Assembly (NCBI GenBank): GCA_014058105.1
Contig: JACGCM010000428.1
Span: 310,001-374,000 of the forward strand
Direction of reading: 5' to 3'
Source: Kingdonia uniflora
Lineage: Eukaryota > Streptophyta > Magnoliopsida > Ranunculales > Circaeasteraceae
DNA length: 64,000 nucleotides
The translations under genes were made by a program, and so were the position numbers. Below, piece by piece: positions 10,574-21,544 of this stretch. Within the stretch, counting starts at the first letter, position 1, and each line of letters starts with the position of its first letter. The notes beneath the pieces were generated by a model, which searched no databases, was not told where the DNA came from, and saw only the letters and a list, made by a program, of their open reading frames with translations.

Positions 10574-11738
10574 ATGGTGGAGATATACATGGAACCAAAG
10601 TCTTCATCCTAGACTGGGAGGCTATGATTGGAGATTGATGAACCGTGTCCTACAAATGAACAGTACTATCATGAAAAAAGGAATTCATATTACATCTATG
10701 TGCTCTCTATGCAAGGCAGATGAGGAGAATGAGGAGCATCTCTTATTATATTACCCTTCTGCTGCCTCTCTATGGTAATGGGCTACTAATATTTTTTGTT
10801 TTCCTCTTATAACTCATACAGATTCTTGGAAGACCATTTTGGAGAGAAGTAAACAATCTAGCTCTTATATTAATGACCTTTGGATCACAACAGTGTTTTC
10901 TATATGTAGCTCTATCTGGACAGCAAGGAATATAAATGGAGATATGACTCCAAAAAGCTGATTTTATATCAGATGAAGAATATGATGATGAAAGATGTAG
11001 CAGACAACTCAAACTTATCTACAAATCAATTGAGGAATACAACTCAGGATCTTCAGGTTATCAAAAGCCTGAATGTGCAATGCAAAGTCAGAAATCAAGG
11101 ACAGATTAAGAGTTGCAGATGGGAGCTTCCACAAGCGGATGAAATAAAGGTGTATTGTGATGGTTCAACAATGGGTAATCTAGGTGCTGCTGATGTAGGA
11201 GTGGTGTACAAAGATTCTTCGGGGGTGTTCTTGGCACTTACAACAAAGCCATTGGCAATACTACTAACTACCTAGCAAAAATACAGGCGGTAATTGATGG
11301 GATAGTGCAAGCTATTCAGCATGATTGGAAAAAAGTATGGGTAGTGTCTGATTCAGCAACAGCTATACTAAACAAAGTACCATGGAGATTTAGATCCAAA
11401 TGGAGTATTATCAAAGAACAGATCCGAAATATCAGGTTCACACATATTTGGAGAGAAACAAATTTTTCTGCAGATCAAATGGCAAGGAGAAGTTCAAGAA
11501 ATGTAGTCCCATTTGAAGAATGGAGTGATGGAAAGCCCGACTTTCTCACAAAAATTGAGGATAATGCCACAGAGTACTTTATATTTAAATGACTCTCAGA
11601 TGTGTTGTGGTTTCTTTTCTTTTGTTCTTTTTGTTTTGCATTTAATCTTTTATTTTCTTGGTAGATTCTGTCAGGATGCACAGGATCAGCAGCGAGAGGG
11701 GTGCCGGCCTAGTTAGGATGTCTCTACTTTACATGGTG
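10574..11738 (+). pseudogene. LINE-A ORF2 fragment, middle part (zinc ribbon and RNase H)
   Basis: After the TSD the frame continues the zf-RVT zinc ribbon: a KKGIHITS turn, then CSLCKADEENEEHLL, then LYYPSAASLW. An RNase H (RVT_3-type) domain follows at about 11150-11560. It starts with VYCDGSTMG, which holds the first catalytic D. The expected E region is disturbed by a stop near 11272. Later motifs are VVSDSATA (D), RFTHIWRETNFSADQMAR and the terminal D. The 3' UTR runs from 11593 to the 16-bp repeat at 11739, where LINE-B has inserted. LINE ORF2 reverse-transcribes its own mRNA at the target site. Confidence 0.8.
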
Positions 11739-11754
11739 ATGTTAACCCTGGCCC
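11739..11754 (+). repeat. Target-site duplication of LINE-B, left copy
   Basis: The 16-bp string ATGTTAACCCTGGCCC occurs here and again, identical, at 18868-18883 directly after the LINE-B poly(A). A long variable-length duplication next to a poly(A) is the signature of target-primed reverse transcription. Confidence 0.92.
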
Positions 11755-12145
11755 GATATTCCATCTTCCCGGCCCTCTCTCCTCTTACCCTCTCCTTTTT
11801 CTTTGCTTTTTCTCTCTCTAAAACCATCTCCTTCACAACACCCTAAAAAACAACCAAAACCCTAAGACCCTCCAAACCCTAGTACCATAACTAAACATGC
11901 CCCTCTTCTCTTCCAGGGCTCCACCTTTCCATCCATCACCTTCTTACCCAAAACTCTAAGCTAAAACTCGTACCATGAGTAAACCTCATACTGCCTTACA
12001 CTCCTTCAAACCACCAGCCTGACCTCTCTACCGTCCTCCTCCTTCCTCACTCCATTATCAGCCCGCGCTCCAGCCATAACAGCTCCCCCTTTTTTTTTTT
12101 TTTAGCTGCTGCTCTCTTCTCCGACTTCCCGATCCCTGCCCTACT

Positions 12146-14527
12146 ATGGAGGAGAAAGGAAACACCTCAAACGCAAGTGAGCTTACATAGATGTTCTGCA
12201 ACTTTACCACCCATGATCCAGACCCAACAGTTCACCTTGAATCAAAAGATTGGGCAGCTTTACAAAACGAATGGAGATATGCGCTTGCACTTAAATCCAT
12301 CTCTCCAACCCTAAAGGAATTCGTGCTCTCGGATGGAATCAAAAATGAATGGGGAAAGCTTATCTCAGAGGTTCCACTGCTGTACTACGACCAAGATACA
12401 AAAGTTTTCACGGCAAAGTTTCAGGATAAGGCGGATTTCAAAACGATACTGAATTCACCCCCTATAAACATCTTCGGTCACTCTATCTTACAACAATCCC
12501 TCGACTCTTTGCTTCACCAATCAGAGCTGACTTTCCCGCGCTATTTGTGCTGGGTCCAGGTTTATGGTTTACCTATTTGCCTACTCGACAAGGCCATGTT
12601 CAGACTTATAGGCAATAAGCTGGGTGAGTACGTAAAGGATGATTTCCGACCTGGTTTGGCTGAAACTCTAAAAACTAGCTTCGTGCGTATCCAGATGAAT
12701 TTATTTACTGCCAAACAGCTGGTTATCTCCCTCCCGATCCATCGCCCTGGCAGCTACGGAGTTTCCCAGGTCCGGATAAAGTATGAACGCCTGGAAGGCT
12801 TCTGCGCACACTGCGGCATCCTCTCTCATACCTTGGCTGTTTGTGACAAATATAGGAACTTGATGAACGAGCGTGAACGCACGAATTGCATCGAAGATTG
12901 CATCTTCCCATTTGGGAGGCATATCCAGGTTAGCAAACAAAAGCTTTCGCCTACAAAATTCTCCAAACATTTTGGGAGCACGGAGAAAGCATACGGCAGC
13001 ATGGTAGATCGCCCTGATCTCGATAAACCCGCCTCGCACAATACAGACGCGGCAGGGATTCACAAAACCCAACTAGGAAATGATGAAGTGAGGAATCTGC
13101 TCAAAACAGCTATGGCACACTTCTCTTCTTGGACTAAAGATTGTCACTACCAAACCTCCAACCCAATGGGCAACATCCCTCATGGTTCTTCGCGGCACCC
13201 GGACTATATCCCGCTGTGTTCCCCTCGCCGGCCAACCGGTTTTACCACCAGAAACAGTTCCCAGTCTTCCCCTAACGGTTACAATGCGCCTATCCCAAAA
13301 ATTGGCATTGTTTACATGCAGGGAGCATACGGTTCTGGCCTCGAGAAATCGGCTAAGCTGCTGAAAAATCATACGGAGACAGCTCCTGATTGCTACATTA
13401 ATGAGGCAAGGCTGGTGGACCCCTCCCAACTCTCAAATCCTACTATTTCCCGGGTTCAGAACCCTGACAGAGGGGCTGGTCGGGTACCGTTGGGTAAGCG
13501 ATTGGACTGTTTGCTTCCACCCACACACCAATTAAAAAGGAAAAATTCTACCCTTGATCTGGACTTTAATTGTTTCTAGGCCCACAAACCCTCAAAGCCA
13601 AACCCAGAAGCCGCTGCTTATTTTGCTGAGTTGAACCGTATAGAATTGGAGGCCGACCGCTTGCCATCACTGTACCCACAAATTCTGAACTTTGAATCAA
13701 CTCGAAAGCAGCCCAAACCAGTTCAGCTCCCAAACCCAGCTTGCACCATTCTCATAGACCTGACCCATAGCAGCCCAACGTTGGTAACAGAGCCCAAGCC
13801 CAAAGCCCTCAGCCACCCTACGGGTCTGCTTTCTCCAGAGGGTCTCAGCCCCTTACGGGTGCCCTGCCCGAGTACATCTGAAACATCTAACGGCAGCACC
13901 GAGCCTTTGGAGGTCGGTTTCTCCACCTCGGATGGTAACGAATGGTTTACACCGGAGAAAGGAGATTTGTTCGATAGCGAGACTAGTTCGGGATTCACTA
14001 GCAAGTCTTACCCACCACGGACCACAGCAGCCCTCAAGCGAGACCAGGAATGTTTCGAAACCGGAGATGGTATCGGGCCTTCCTCAAGACCCGCACAGGT
14101 ATGTGCTTTACCACTTCTTGCACACACTCACGACATGTCGACATCCAACATCGCAAACCTCTCTTTGTCTTGCTTCATGCCTCCATTCTTGCCTATTATT
14201 TGGCCTATATTAAATTTTTGGAGAGGCCAACATATATTCAAACATGGAACCGTTAGGACGGCAAAAGGGGCCAACTCTTGTAAAGTCACTTTATTGGGCC
14301 GCACACAACTCTCTCACACCAAGGCACGACAAACTAAAAATATGCACGAATCGATGGCACACACTACGTCACGGGCTCAGACGCTTCCTTCTGGTCAATC
14401 TAGGACGTCCAACGACACGACCCTTTTAGGCATTAAAGCTAGAATTAGGATGCTTTGGGAGAATTGGAAATTAAAATATCGAAAGAACGAACCCCCTAGC
14501 ATAGTTAAAAGGGGTCCGGATAAGTGA
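12146..14527 (+). pseudogene. LINE-B ORF1 (gag-like nucleic-acid-binding protein), interrupted by stops
   Basis: The probable original start is the ATG at 12146. It is followed in frame by a TAG at 12188-12190, so the visible open frame begins at 12191. Residues of the 12191-13579 frame show the DUF4283-like N-terminal domain of plant LINE ORF1 (FRLIGNKLGEYVKDD region). A CX2CX4HX4C knuckle follows (CAHC...H...C near 12803-12844). A TAG at 13577 closes this frame, but the same frame stays open from 13580 to 14527 with a Pro/Ser-rich tail. ORF1 therefore probably extended further before this stop arose. ORF1 would coat the LINE RNA. Confidence 0.8.
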
Positions 14528-14727
14528 ACTCCCAATTTAAGACAGAAATTTTTATTAGCAGCTCGTGCCCTCTTTGCAGATCCCCAAAATTATACCAAGT
14601 ACTTGTGCACTCACACTGCGCCCACCCTCAGGCTTACAATCTCTGCGCATAGGATTCATAAGGGCCACACTAGTTCTCATATTAACCAAACTGCGAAAGC
14701 GGGCCTGACACCGGCTCTCAGTTACTC

Positions 14728-15600
14728 ATGATTGTCCTCTCATGAAACTGTAGGGGGACCGCTAAGCGGTCCACCCTTAGAGAGCTCCTCGCCCATAATT
14801 CCAAATTTTACCCTGATATTATATTCCTTTATGAAACTAAGTCCCCCGACCCGGACATGCTTAAGAAGTTCAACACTTTGGGGCTCAATAACTTTCACTC
14901 TGTTAACGCTTCTCAGGAGTACGCGGGAGGGCTTTGGCTGACGTGGAACACTAATATCGACCTCACTATCCTCGCTTCCTCCACAAATGGTATTGACACG
15001 CTCATCCAATCTCGCGTGCCCCTCCTTCCCCCGTCTTTTGATCCTATTCCGTGGTTGTGCTCTTTCACCTATGGCCCTCCCGATGCCCAGCACCGAGCCT
15101 CTTACTGGACCGATATCGCCAATATGGCTCACTCGATCCATATACCTTGGATGATCATCAGAGACCTAAATTGTATCACGTGCAAAGGAGGAAAAGTATG
15201 AGAAGATTGCGTTTGATAGCATGGCCCAAAACCCACTGGAGACCTTCATCTTTGATGCAGCTATGATCGATCTGGGTTCTACTGGAGTCCCTTTCACCTG
15301 GTCTAACAAGAGGAAGGGAAATAATCTGGTAAAGCAGCGCCTGGATCGGGCATTGGCCTCAGCTCCCTGGCATTCCACCTTCCCGGATGCCACCTTCTAG
15401 AATCTCCCTATCATTGGCTCGGACCATGGCCCTATTGTTCTCAACACGGATCCCTCTCAAACTTCCCTGCTCAAGCAATTCCATTTCCAATCTGCCTGGC
15501 TTAAGCACGAGGACTGCCTCAAGGTTATCTCGCAAGCTTGGGAAGAAGGTCAACGCGGATCCAGGCAATTAAGGCTTTGTAAAAAGCTCCGTCACACCAA
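14728..15600 (+). pseudogene. LINE-B ORF2, apurinic-type endonuclease domain
   Basis: The start at 14728 gives MIVLS, then a TGA in place of the conserved Trp codon, then NCRGT, the standard N-terminus of plant LINE endonucleases. Further matches are DIIFLYETK (catalytic E), WMIIRDLN where GDFN is expected, FTWSNKR, RLDRALA and GSDHGP (the catalytic SDH motif near 15418). A frameshift near 15195-15205 and a TAG near 15400 break it. The enzyme would nick the target to prime reverse transcription. Confidence 0.85.
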
Positions 15601-18120
15601 AAAAAAGCTTATTGCTTGGAACAAAGATGTCTTTAACTGTAATTCTCTTACCATCCAGCATCTTAGGAGCCAGATTACGGAAGCTCAGAAGAAACCCATC
15701 TCGGACGAAAACTCCAATCAGGAGAAAGACCTTCAGAGCAAGCTCTACCTCCTTCTGGAGCAGGAAGAAGCTACCTGACGAGACAAGTCCCGTGAGCTGT
15801 GGCTTAAGGCAGGGGACCGTAACACTAAATTCTTTCATCTCTCCACCATTTTTTGACGTCGTCACAATGAGATCAAGAGGATTAGGCGGCCTGATGGCAC
15901 TTGGGAGCACCACATGCATGAGAACTTTTCTAAATTTTTACCGTGACCTCTTCTCTCCCTCCCGCCGCCTTTGAAGCTTAAGGAGCTGAACATTATGGAA
16001 AAAATGAACACTAATGAGGACAACGTGATGCTCACAAAAGAACCATCCATGGAAGAACTCAAGGAAGCTTTGTTCTCTATGAACCCTCACAAGGCCCCCG
16101 GTCTGGATGGTTTACACCCTTGTTCTACCAGAAATCGTGGAACACGGTCAAAACGACTTACACAAAGCCATCCTTGCTTTCTTCCAGACCAAAAACCTCC
16201 TTCAGGAATTCAACCATACAAATATTACTCTCATCCCTAAAAAGAAGCACCCTGAATCTCCCAGCCATTTCCACCCGATCAGCCTTTGTAATGCCAAATT
16301 CAAGCTGATCACCAAAATTCTTGCCGCAAGGCTTAAACCCCTTCTTAACCGGATCATGTCCCTTGCCCAGAATGCTTTCATTCCTGGCCGCCAGATTTTC
16401 GATAACATCATTCTGGCCCAGGAAATCCTTGCCACCCTTAGAAAGAAGAAAGGAGCCTCAGGCTACATGGCAGTAAAGCTCGACTTGAGCAAAGCTTTTG
16501 ATAGAGTAGAATGGGGTTTCTTCTATGATACCCTCGTTGCTATGGGGTTTTGCAAACACTGGTGTGATTGGATCCAACAATGCATCTCCACCACGGAGCT
16601 CTCGTTTAATTTAAATGGCACCCCATATGGTTGCCTCAAGCCCGGTCGGGGACTCAGACAAGGAGATCCTCTCTCCCCTTCCCTCTTCCTCATTTACTCT
16701 GAGGTCCTATCTTGGATCATCCACAAAAAAAAAAGAATGATGGTACCCTTCACGGCATAAAGACGGCTAGAGGTAGCACCCCTATATCCCACCTGCTTTT
16801 CGCAGATGACAACTTTATTTTCTGCAAAGCAAATCTCGACGAAGCTTGGGCTCTTAAAGACGCGCTAAATTCTTTCAAGCTTGTCTCTGGCCAAGAGATA
16901 AACTGGGACAAATCCTGCATCCTCTTCAGCAAAAACTGCCATCATAGACATCACAAACTCATCCAGAAAATCTTACACATTAAGAAGGACACCTCGGGCA
17001 AAAAGTACCTTGGCACCCCCTCACCTTCGACCGCTCCAAGAGCCTAAATTTCTAAGATATCATTACCAGAGTGTCAAATCGTATTGAAGGCTGGAAAGCC
17101 AAGAACCTGTCCTAAGCCGGAAGGCTTATCCTGATTAAAGCTGTTAACTTAGCAATTCCATCTTACCAGATGGTCGTGTTCCCTTTCCCAAGAAAATCTA
17201 CAATAAACTGGACTTGCTCAACACTCGTTTTCTCTGGGGTACAAACCAGATGGGAAAGTCCAAGACCCAGCTAATCAAATGGCAGCATATATGCAAACAT
17301 CCCAAGTACGGGGGCCTCGGTATCCGTACTGCTTTTCATCATAATCAAGCTATGCTGGCCAAACTGTTTTGGCGGCTTATCAAAGAACCTGATAAGCTTT
17401 GGGCACACAACATGTGCACAAAATACACCCCCAGAGAATCCCCTATGCTTGCCACCGCCCAGCCGCAGGACTCCTGGATCTGGAAAGGGATTATCAAAGC
17501 CATGAACCGGATTTGGCCTGACCTCTACTGGCACATCAATATCGGTACGAACGTAGATTCCTTGCTTGAACCTTGGATTCTGGGTAATCGTTTTGGCAGA
17601 CCGGCTGGCCCTGCCCGCTTCACTCGAGTCGCCGACCTGATTTTCCTTAACAATCGCACTTGGCGCACAACTCGGATTCGTTCCATTTTCCATAGCGACA
17701 TTGCTGACCTCCTCATGGCTATTCTGCTGAGTAAATACCCTGCAAAGGACACCCTCCGATGGAAGCAGGAAAAGAATGACATTCTCACGGTGCGGTCTGT
17801 GCATTCCCGTTCCTTGATGAAGCAGAATCAAGTGGGGCTTACCGCATCTTACTAGGACAGGGACCCTGATGGTTTCATTTGGAACACTATTTTGAAGATG
17901 AAGGTGCCTGCCCGCCTTCAACTCTTCCTTTGGAAAGCCATCCAGGACGGTCTGCCCACGAAATACAGGCTCTAGCACAGAAATGAGAACTGGGATACTA
18001 ACTGCCCCAGATGTGGAACTGAGACTAAGACGACCACGCACGCGCTATTTTTCTGTACTGAAATCCAAGCTATCTGGTCACAATCCGACCTCCAGCTAGA
18101 TTTCACCAGCTAGAATTTTT
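15601..18120 (+). pseudogene. LINE-B ORF2, reverse transcriptase and zinc ribbon
   Basis: The RT begins with EALFSMNPHKAPGLDGL at about 16070. A frameshift follows near 16115. The next segment holds LIPKKKHP, FHPISLCN, NAFIPGRQI, LDLSKAFDRVEW and GLRQGDPLSPSLF. A second frameshift near 16730 leads into HLLFADDNFIFCK, the catalytic FADD at about 16795. The RT C-terminal part (17214-17855) ends in the ILTVRS stretch. The zf-RVT ribbon follows: FLWKAIQDGLPT, CPRCGTETKTTTHALFFC. Stops at 17850 and near 17973 are present. The same family recurs on the minus strand at 54222-56570. Confidence 0.88.
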
Positions 18121-18365
18121 TGGACTCTGCCAGCAAGATCATTCTTCGGGGCTACCAGACTTTTGGCGGCGCGGCAGGCCTGTCGGATTTCTGTTGCAAG
18201 CTCAGCTCCATTATGTACGTGGTTTGGATTACTAGAAATGAGCTTGCTTTTGATCAAAAGCGCACGCATCCGGGGAAGGCACTCAAACGGGCTAAGTTCT
18301 ACTCCTTACCCTAAACTGGGGAACACTCCACCCCTCCTCATATAGCTGCCCCCCTGCAGGTAAAG

Positions 18366-18829
18366 ATGGCTGGCGTGCCATTTATGTGGATGCCGCTTGG
18401 ACTAGGCCTGACAATCCTGGGGGAACAGGTTTTATTATTAAATCTTTTAGTAACTCCTATATTTGTGCAGGTCATGACTCAACTCGAGCTGCAGACCCCG
18501 AAGAGGCTGAGGCCATCTCAGTGATCCGAGGGATAGAGGCGGCTCACGGTTTGGGGCTCGACCGGGTGCTCATCCTTACATACTGCTAGAGACTTGTTAG
18601 AGCTTTTCAGGATTGTTTGGATGACCTCTCGTGGGGTGCGCATACGCTTGCACCTGACATGCGTGCCCTCGCATCCCAGTTCCAAAAATTTCATTTTGCT
18701 TATGTTGAACGTTTCTTAAATTTTATTGCTCATTTATTTACGGTGAGGGGAGCCTGTTCCCCTCCTTTTGTATGTTCGGAGCCCGAAGAGGCATCCCTGT
18801 TTGTAAACTCTCTTATTTCTCGCCGGTAG
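18366..18829 (+). pseudogene. LINE-B ORF2, C-terminal RNase H
   Basis: An RVT_3-type RNase H is visible. It has VDAAWTRPDNPGGTGF (catalytic D), AADPEEAEAISVIRGIEAA (catalytic E), then LILTYC where a LTDC aspartate is expected, followed by a TAG at 18587. The distal NFIAHLFTVRG segment matches the terminal N-x-x-A-H motif. The reading frame stops at 18829 and a short A/T-rich 3' UTR leads to the poly(A). Confidence 0.8.
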
Positions 18830-18867
18830 GCGTGCGTTTATATATGGTTCTTTGCTTTTAAAAAAAA

Positions 18868-18883
18868 ATGTTAACCCTGGCCC
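18868..18883 (+). repeat. Target-site duplication of LINE-B, right copy
   Basis: This is identical to 11739-11754 and directly abuts the LINE-B poly(A). It marks the return to LINE-A sequence. Confidence 0.92.
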
Positions 18884-18940
18884 CTCACACTTGTAAATTG
18901 ATTTATTAATTAATAAAGTTAAATCTTTTGCGAAAAAAAA
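18884..18940 (+). mobile_element. LINE-A 3' end with poly(A)
   Basis: The 57 bases after the duplication carry TTAATAAAG and end in GCG followed by nine A residues (18933-18941). They are the missing 3' tail of LINE-A, separated from 11738 by the LINE-B insertion. This gives LINE-A a proper end and shows that LINE-B inserted very close to its 3' terminus. Confidence 0.75.
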
Positions 18941-19221
18941 ACTAACAGTGATACCCTCAAAATTTTGTTTGGAAAGGATAAAGGTATTTTTAAAAAATTC
19001 AAACGATTCCATATTTGATGATCGGAATAACATACAAAATGCATTTTCAACCTTCTCAAATAGTTACAATACTTTGTAACATCAATTATTCTCCAACGGC
19101 TAAAATTGCAATATAATATGATACATCCAACATCATCATAAAATAGGCAAATTTATTTTTATCACAATATTCAAAAGTTTAAAATATTAATTTCCAGCCG
19201 AAGCACAATACATGCATTTTG
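18941..19221. other. AT-rich sequence without recognisable features
   Basis: I see no ORF, RNA gene or repeat boundary here. The last five bases (19217-19221, TTTTG) form the left target-site duplication of the next element. Confidence 0.6.
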
Positions 19222-19593
19222 TGATGTGGCGCATCCCTCACAGGATCGTTAACCTACCGTACCATCTATGTTTATTTAATGCTTTGTATTTTAGTCTTAA
19301 GCTTAAGCCTTGTTGGAGAGGCTCAGCCTAGGTTATTAGTAGTTTCCCAGTTTAAGTAGAATTCTATTTCAATTAGAATTAGAGTTCCTAATTCTAACCC
19401 CCTTGTTTTCTATAAAATGGGAGGTCTAGGTTATTTGTTTCTTAGTTAATTAATACAGTTAATTCAGTTAAAGTAGTCTTGTTCAAGAACAAAGTTCTAA
19501 TTAATAAAATTAGGGTTCCTCACGAACCTAATTCATTTTGTTAAAACTGGTGTTTTTATTAATTATTGGTTTCCGCGTAATCAGTTTATATCA
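19222..19593 (+). repeat. 5' LTR of the compact element
   Basis: It starts TGATGT and ends TATATCA. A TATA-type promoter motif TCTATAAAATGGG lies near 19409 and a second, polyadenylation-like AATAAAATTAGGG near 19504. It aligns throughout with 21159-21539, apart from small indels such as an extra TTTTAATG copy in the right LTR. Confidence 0.9.
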
Positions 19594-19596
19594 AAA

Positions 19597-19608
19597 TGGT
19601 ACCAGAGC
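19597..19608 (+). other. Primer-binding site of the compact element
   Basis: TGGTACCAGAGC lies three bases after the LTR. It matches the usual initiator-Met primer-binding sequence TGGTATCAGAGC with one mismatch. Confidence 0.8.
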
Positions 19609-19646
19609 TACGTTAGATCTAAGAGTAGTTAGTTTCAAGAGCAAAA

Positions 19647-20590
19647 TTGCCACGTGGAAGACTCGCGACAAAGAAACTTACGCTCGCCGACAATGTAGCG
19701 CGGATATCAGATAAACTTGATAAGCTTGAAGGGCTTGTCGAGGCTTTGGGTAGAGGAGCCTTTTTCCCGCCCCCCCAACTACCTTCGTTGGGTGTAACTG
19801 ACGATATCTCTCTAGAAGGAAGCATTTCCGCGAGGAGCGACGACCTAAACAACCCTTTCGTAAAAGTGAACGCTGAAACTAGAGTTTACGAAAGTGAAGA
19901 GATCGATATTCAAAACAACGTTGGAGATACAACAAATTTAGCCGACCTTCATGCAAGTATTACCACACCGTAAGGAGATCAGGTCTTGCCGGCGTCAGCC
20001 CTCACGACATCTACCACAGCAACAACCCCGATGGTACTAAGAAAATTAGATTTCATAGTTTGGACCGCGAAGCAACAATCCCAAGCCCAACTCGTTTGTG
20101 CCAGGCCCAAACCTGAGCTGCTAATTCCAAACTGACCCAAACAACAACTGTTGGATTCAAACAACAGGCCTACGCCCTAAGAAATTACATGCAACAAAAG
20201 AAACCAACTATTAATAAGACTGCGGGCCCAAGTCTTAAAGAATAAACCCACCAATAAAAAAAATGGAGGCATCGAGTTCCAGAGTTCCTGACGCAAGAGG
20301 AGAGCCTCCACCGAGCCAACCTTTCACCGAGACACAGATTACGGGACTTCAAAAAACAACCCCGCTAACGCAACCGGTCATACCAATGGTACCGCAACAA
20401 TACAAGATCGATAATACTACCCTGGGAGGGATAGATCTCATACAACCGAGTTCACTGAGTATAAATAAACCCAAGTCACGTGTTTCGCATGTGATTCCCC
20501 GACCTACATCAAACCCGATTTGGTCCAGATCCAGGCCCAAAACCATCTTTAAACTCCTTGACCCAAGCAACCAACTTTTGAATTAGAATT
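19647..20590 (+). pseudogene. Possible gag remnant of the compact element
   Basis: Two short plus-strand frames (19647-19973, 108 codons; 20263-20586, 107 codons) are separated by stops. The first contains a predicted amphipathic/coiled stretch, RISDKLDKLEGLVEALGRG. The second is Pro/Ser/Thr-rich. This resembles the N-terminal part of some Gypsy gag proteins, but no zinc knuckle or capsid core can be seen. I would not assign a function beyond a gag-derived remnant. Confidence 0.35.
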
Positions 20591-21158
20591 TGGGTGGGCA
20601 TGCGGTCCAACATGCAAAACCCCTCCAGCAGTTCAACCTTGAAGCAAGACGAGCCAGTGCTAGCATTGCCACTCTAACAGTAGCTACCAATTATCGTGCC
20701 ACATAATGGATTCATGAAACACTTACGAAATACGAGATGCAGGTCAGCATCGTCCAGCAGTTCCATTCACTTATGTTACAGTCTAGGGCATCCAAATATT
20801 TGATCCTTATAAGGGAGATGATGGCCCGGTACAAAAATTATGTTCTTATGTTGATCCATTTTAGGAAGGTTTTGTAGCTGGTGTTGAGGAGCGGACTACA
20901 GTAATTTCTTAGTTTTTTTTTTACGTTGATGGACGTAGGGATGTCGGTGACGATATCGTACCCCCGCTCTTGGGTATAATCTCTGGGTAGGGAAAATTCT
21001 GCGGAAGATTTCAAGATTTCCAAAAGAGTTTCACCGTGCAAATTTTGTGCACGTTCTACGGGATGAAGATGAAGAGACTGGGATGCACATATGTGCTTGA
21101 GTCCTCTGAAGTACCAGCACCTTGATTTTGTGGACGAAATCTTCTCAGACGGAGGGCT

Positions 21159-21539
21159 TGATGTGGCGTATCCCTCATAGGATTGTTTACCCACCGTACC
21201 ATCTATGTTTATTTAATGCTTTTAATGTTTTGTATTTTAGTATTTAGCTTAAGCCTTGTTGGAGAGGCCCAACCTAGGTTATTAACAGTTTTCCAGTTTA
21301 AATAGAATTCTATTTCAATTAGAATTAGGGTTTCTAATTCTAACCCCCCTTGTGTTCTATAAAAGGGGAGGTCTAAGTTATTTGTTTCTTAGTTAGTTAA
21401 TATTGTTAATTCAGTTAAAGTAGTATTGTTTAGAACAATGTTCTAATTAATAAAATTAGGGTTCCTCACGAACCTAATTCTTTTTGTTAAAACTGGTGTT
21501 TTTCTTGATTATTGGCTTTCGCGTAATCAATTTACATCA
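21159..21539 (+). repeat. 3' LTR of the compact element
   Basis: It has the same termini as the left LTR. The TATA motif TCTATAAAAGGGG lies near 21356. It is followed at once by the second TTTTG copy. Confidence 0.9.
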
Positions 21540-21544
21540 TTTTG

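Larger units (their letters stand above)
11755..18867 (+). mobile_element. LINE-B, full-length L1-type non-LTR retrotransposon, 7.1 kb
   Basis: The element is bounded by the 16-bp target-site duplication and ends in a run of nine A residues (18860-18868, the last A shared with the duplication). It contains, in order, a pyrimidine-rich 5' UTR (11755-12145), ORF1 with a CCHC knuckle, an endonuclease, a reverse transcriptase with FADD, a zinc ribbon and an RNase H. Its G+C content is visibly higher than that of the flanking DNA. It is inserted in the 3' UTR of LINE-A in the same orientation. Stops in ORF1, endonuclease, RT and RNase H show that it is inactive, although the length is complete. 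Confidence 0.93.
19222..21539 (+). mobile_element. Compact non-autonomous LTR retrotransposon, 2.3 kb
   Basis: Two LTRs of 372 and 381 bp (TGATGTGGCG...ATCA) flank only about 1.57 kb. The 5-bp duplication TTTTG is perfect (19217-19221 and 21540-21544). A primer-binding site resembling the initiator-Met type follows the left LTR, and GGAGGGCT precedes the right one. No protease, RT or integrase is present, so it must depend on another element for mobility. The size lies between classic TRIMs and LARDs. Confidence 0.88.

Noticed and set aside
12701..13429. Several minus-strand open frames opposite LINE-B ORF1
   Set aside because: They are shadows of ORF1 caused by its higher GC content. None has family motifs.
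17271..18041. 256-codon minus-strand open frame opposite LINE-B RT and zinc ribbon
   Set aside because: It is long but antisense to a clear RT/zinc-ribbon sequence, with no recognisable domain of its own.
20838..21194. 118-codon minus-strand open frame at the 3' end of the compact LTR element
   Set aside because: It crosses into the LTR and shows no domain. It is most likely chance.
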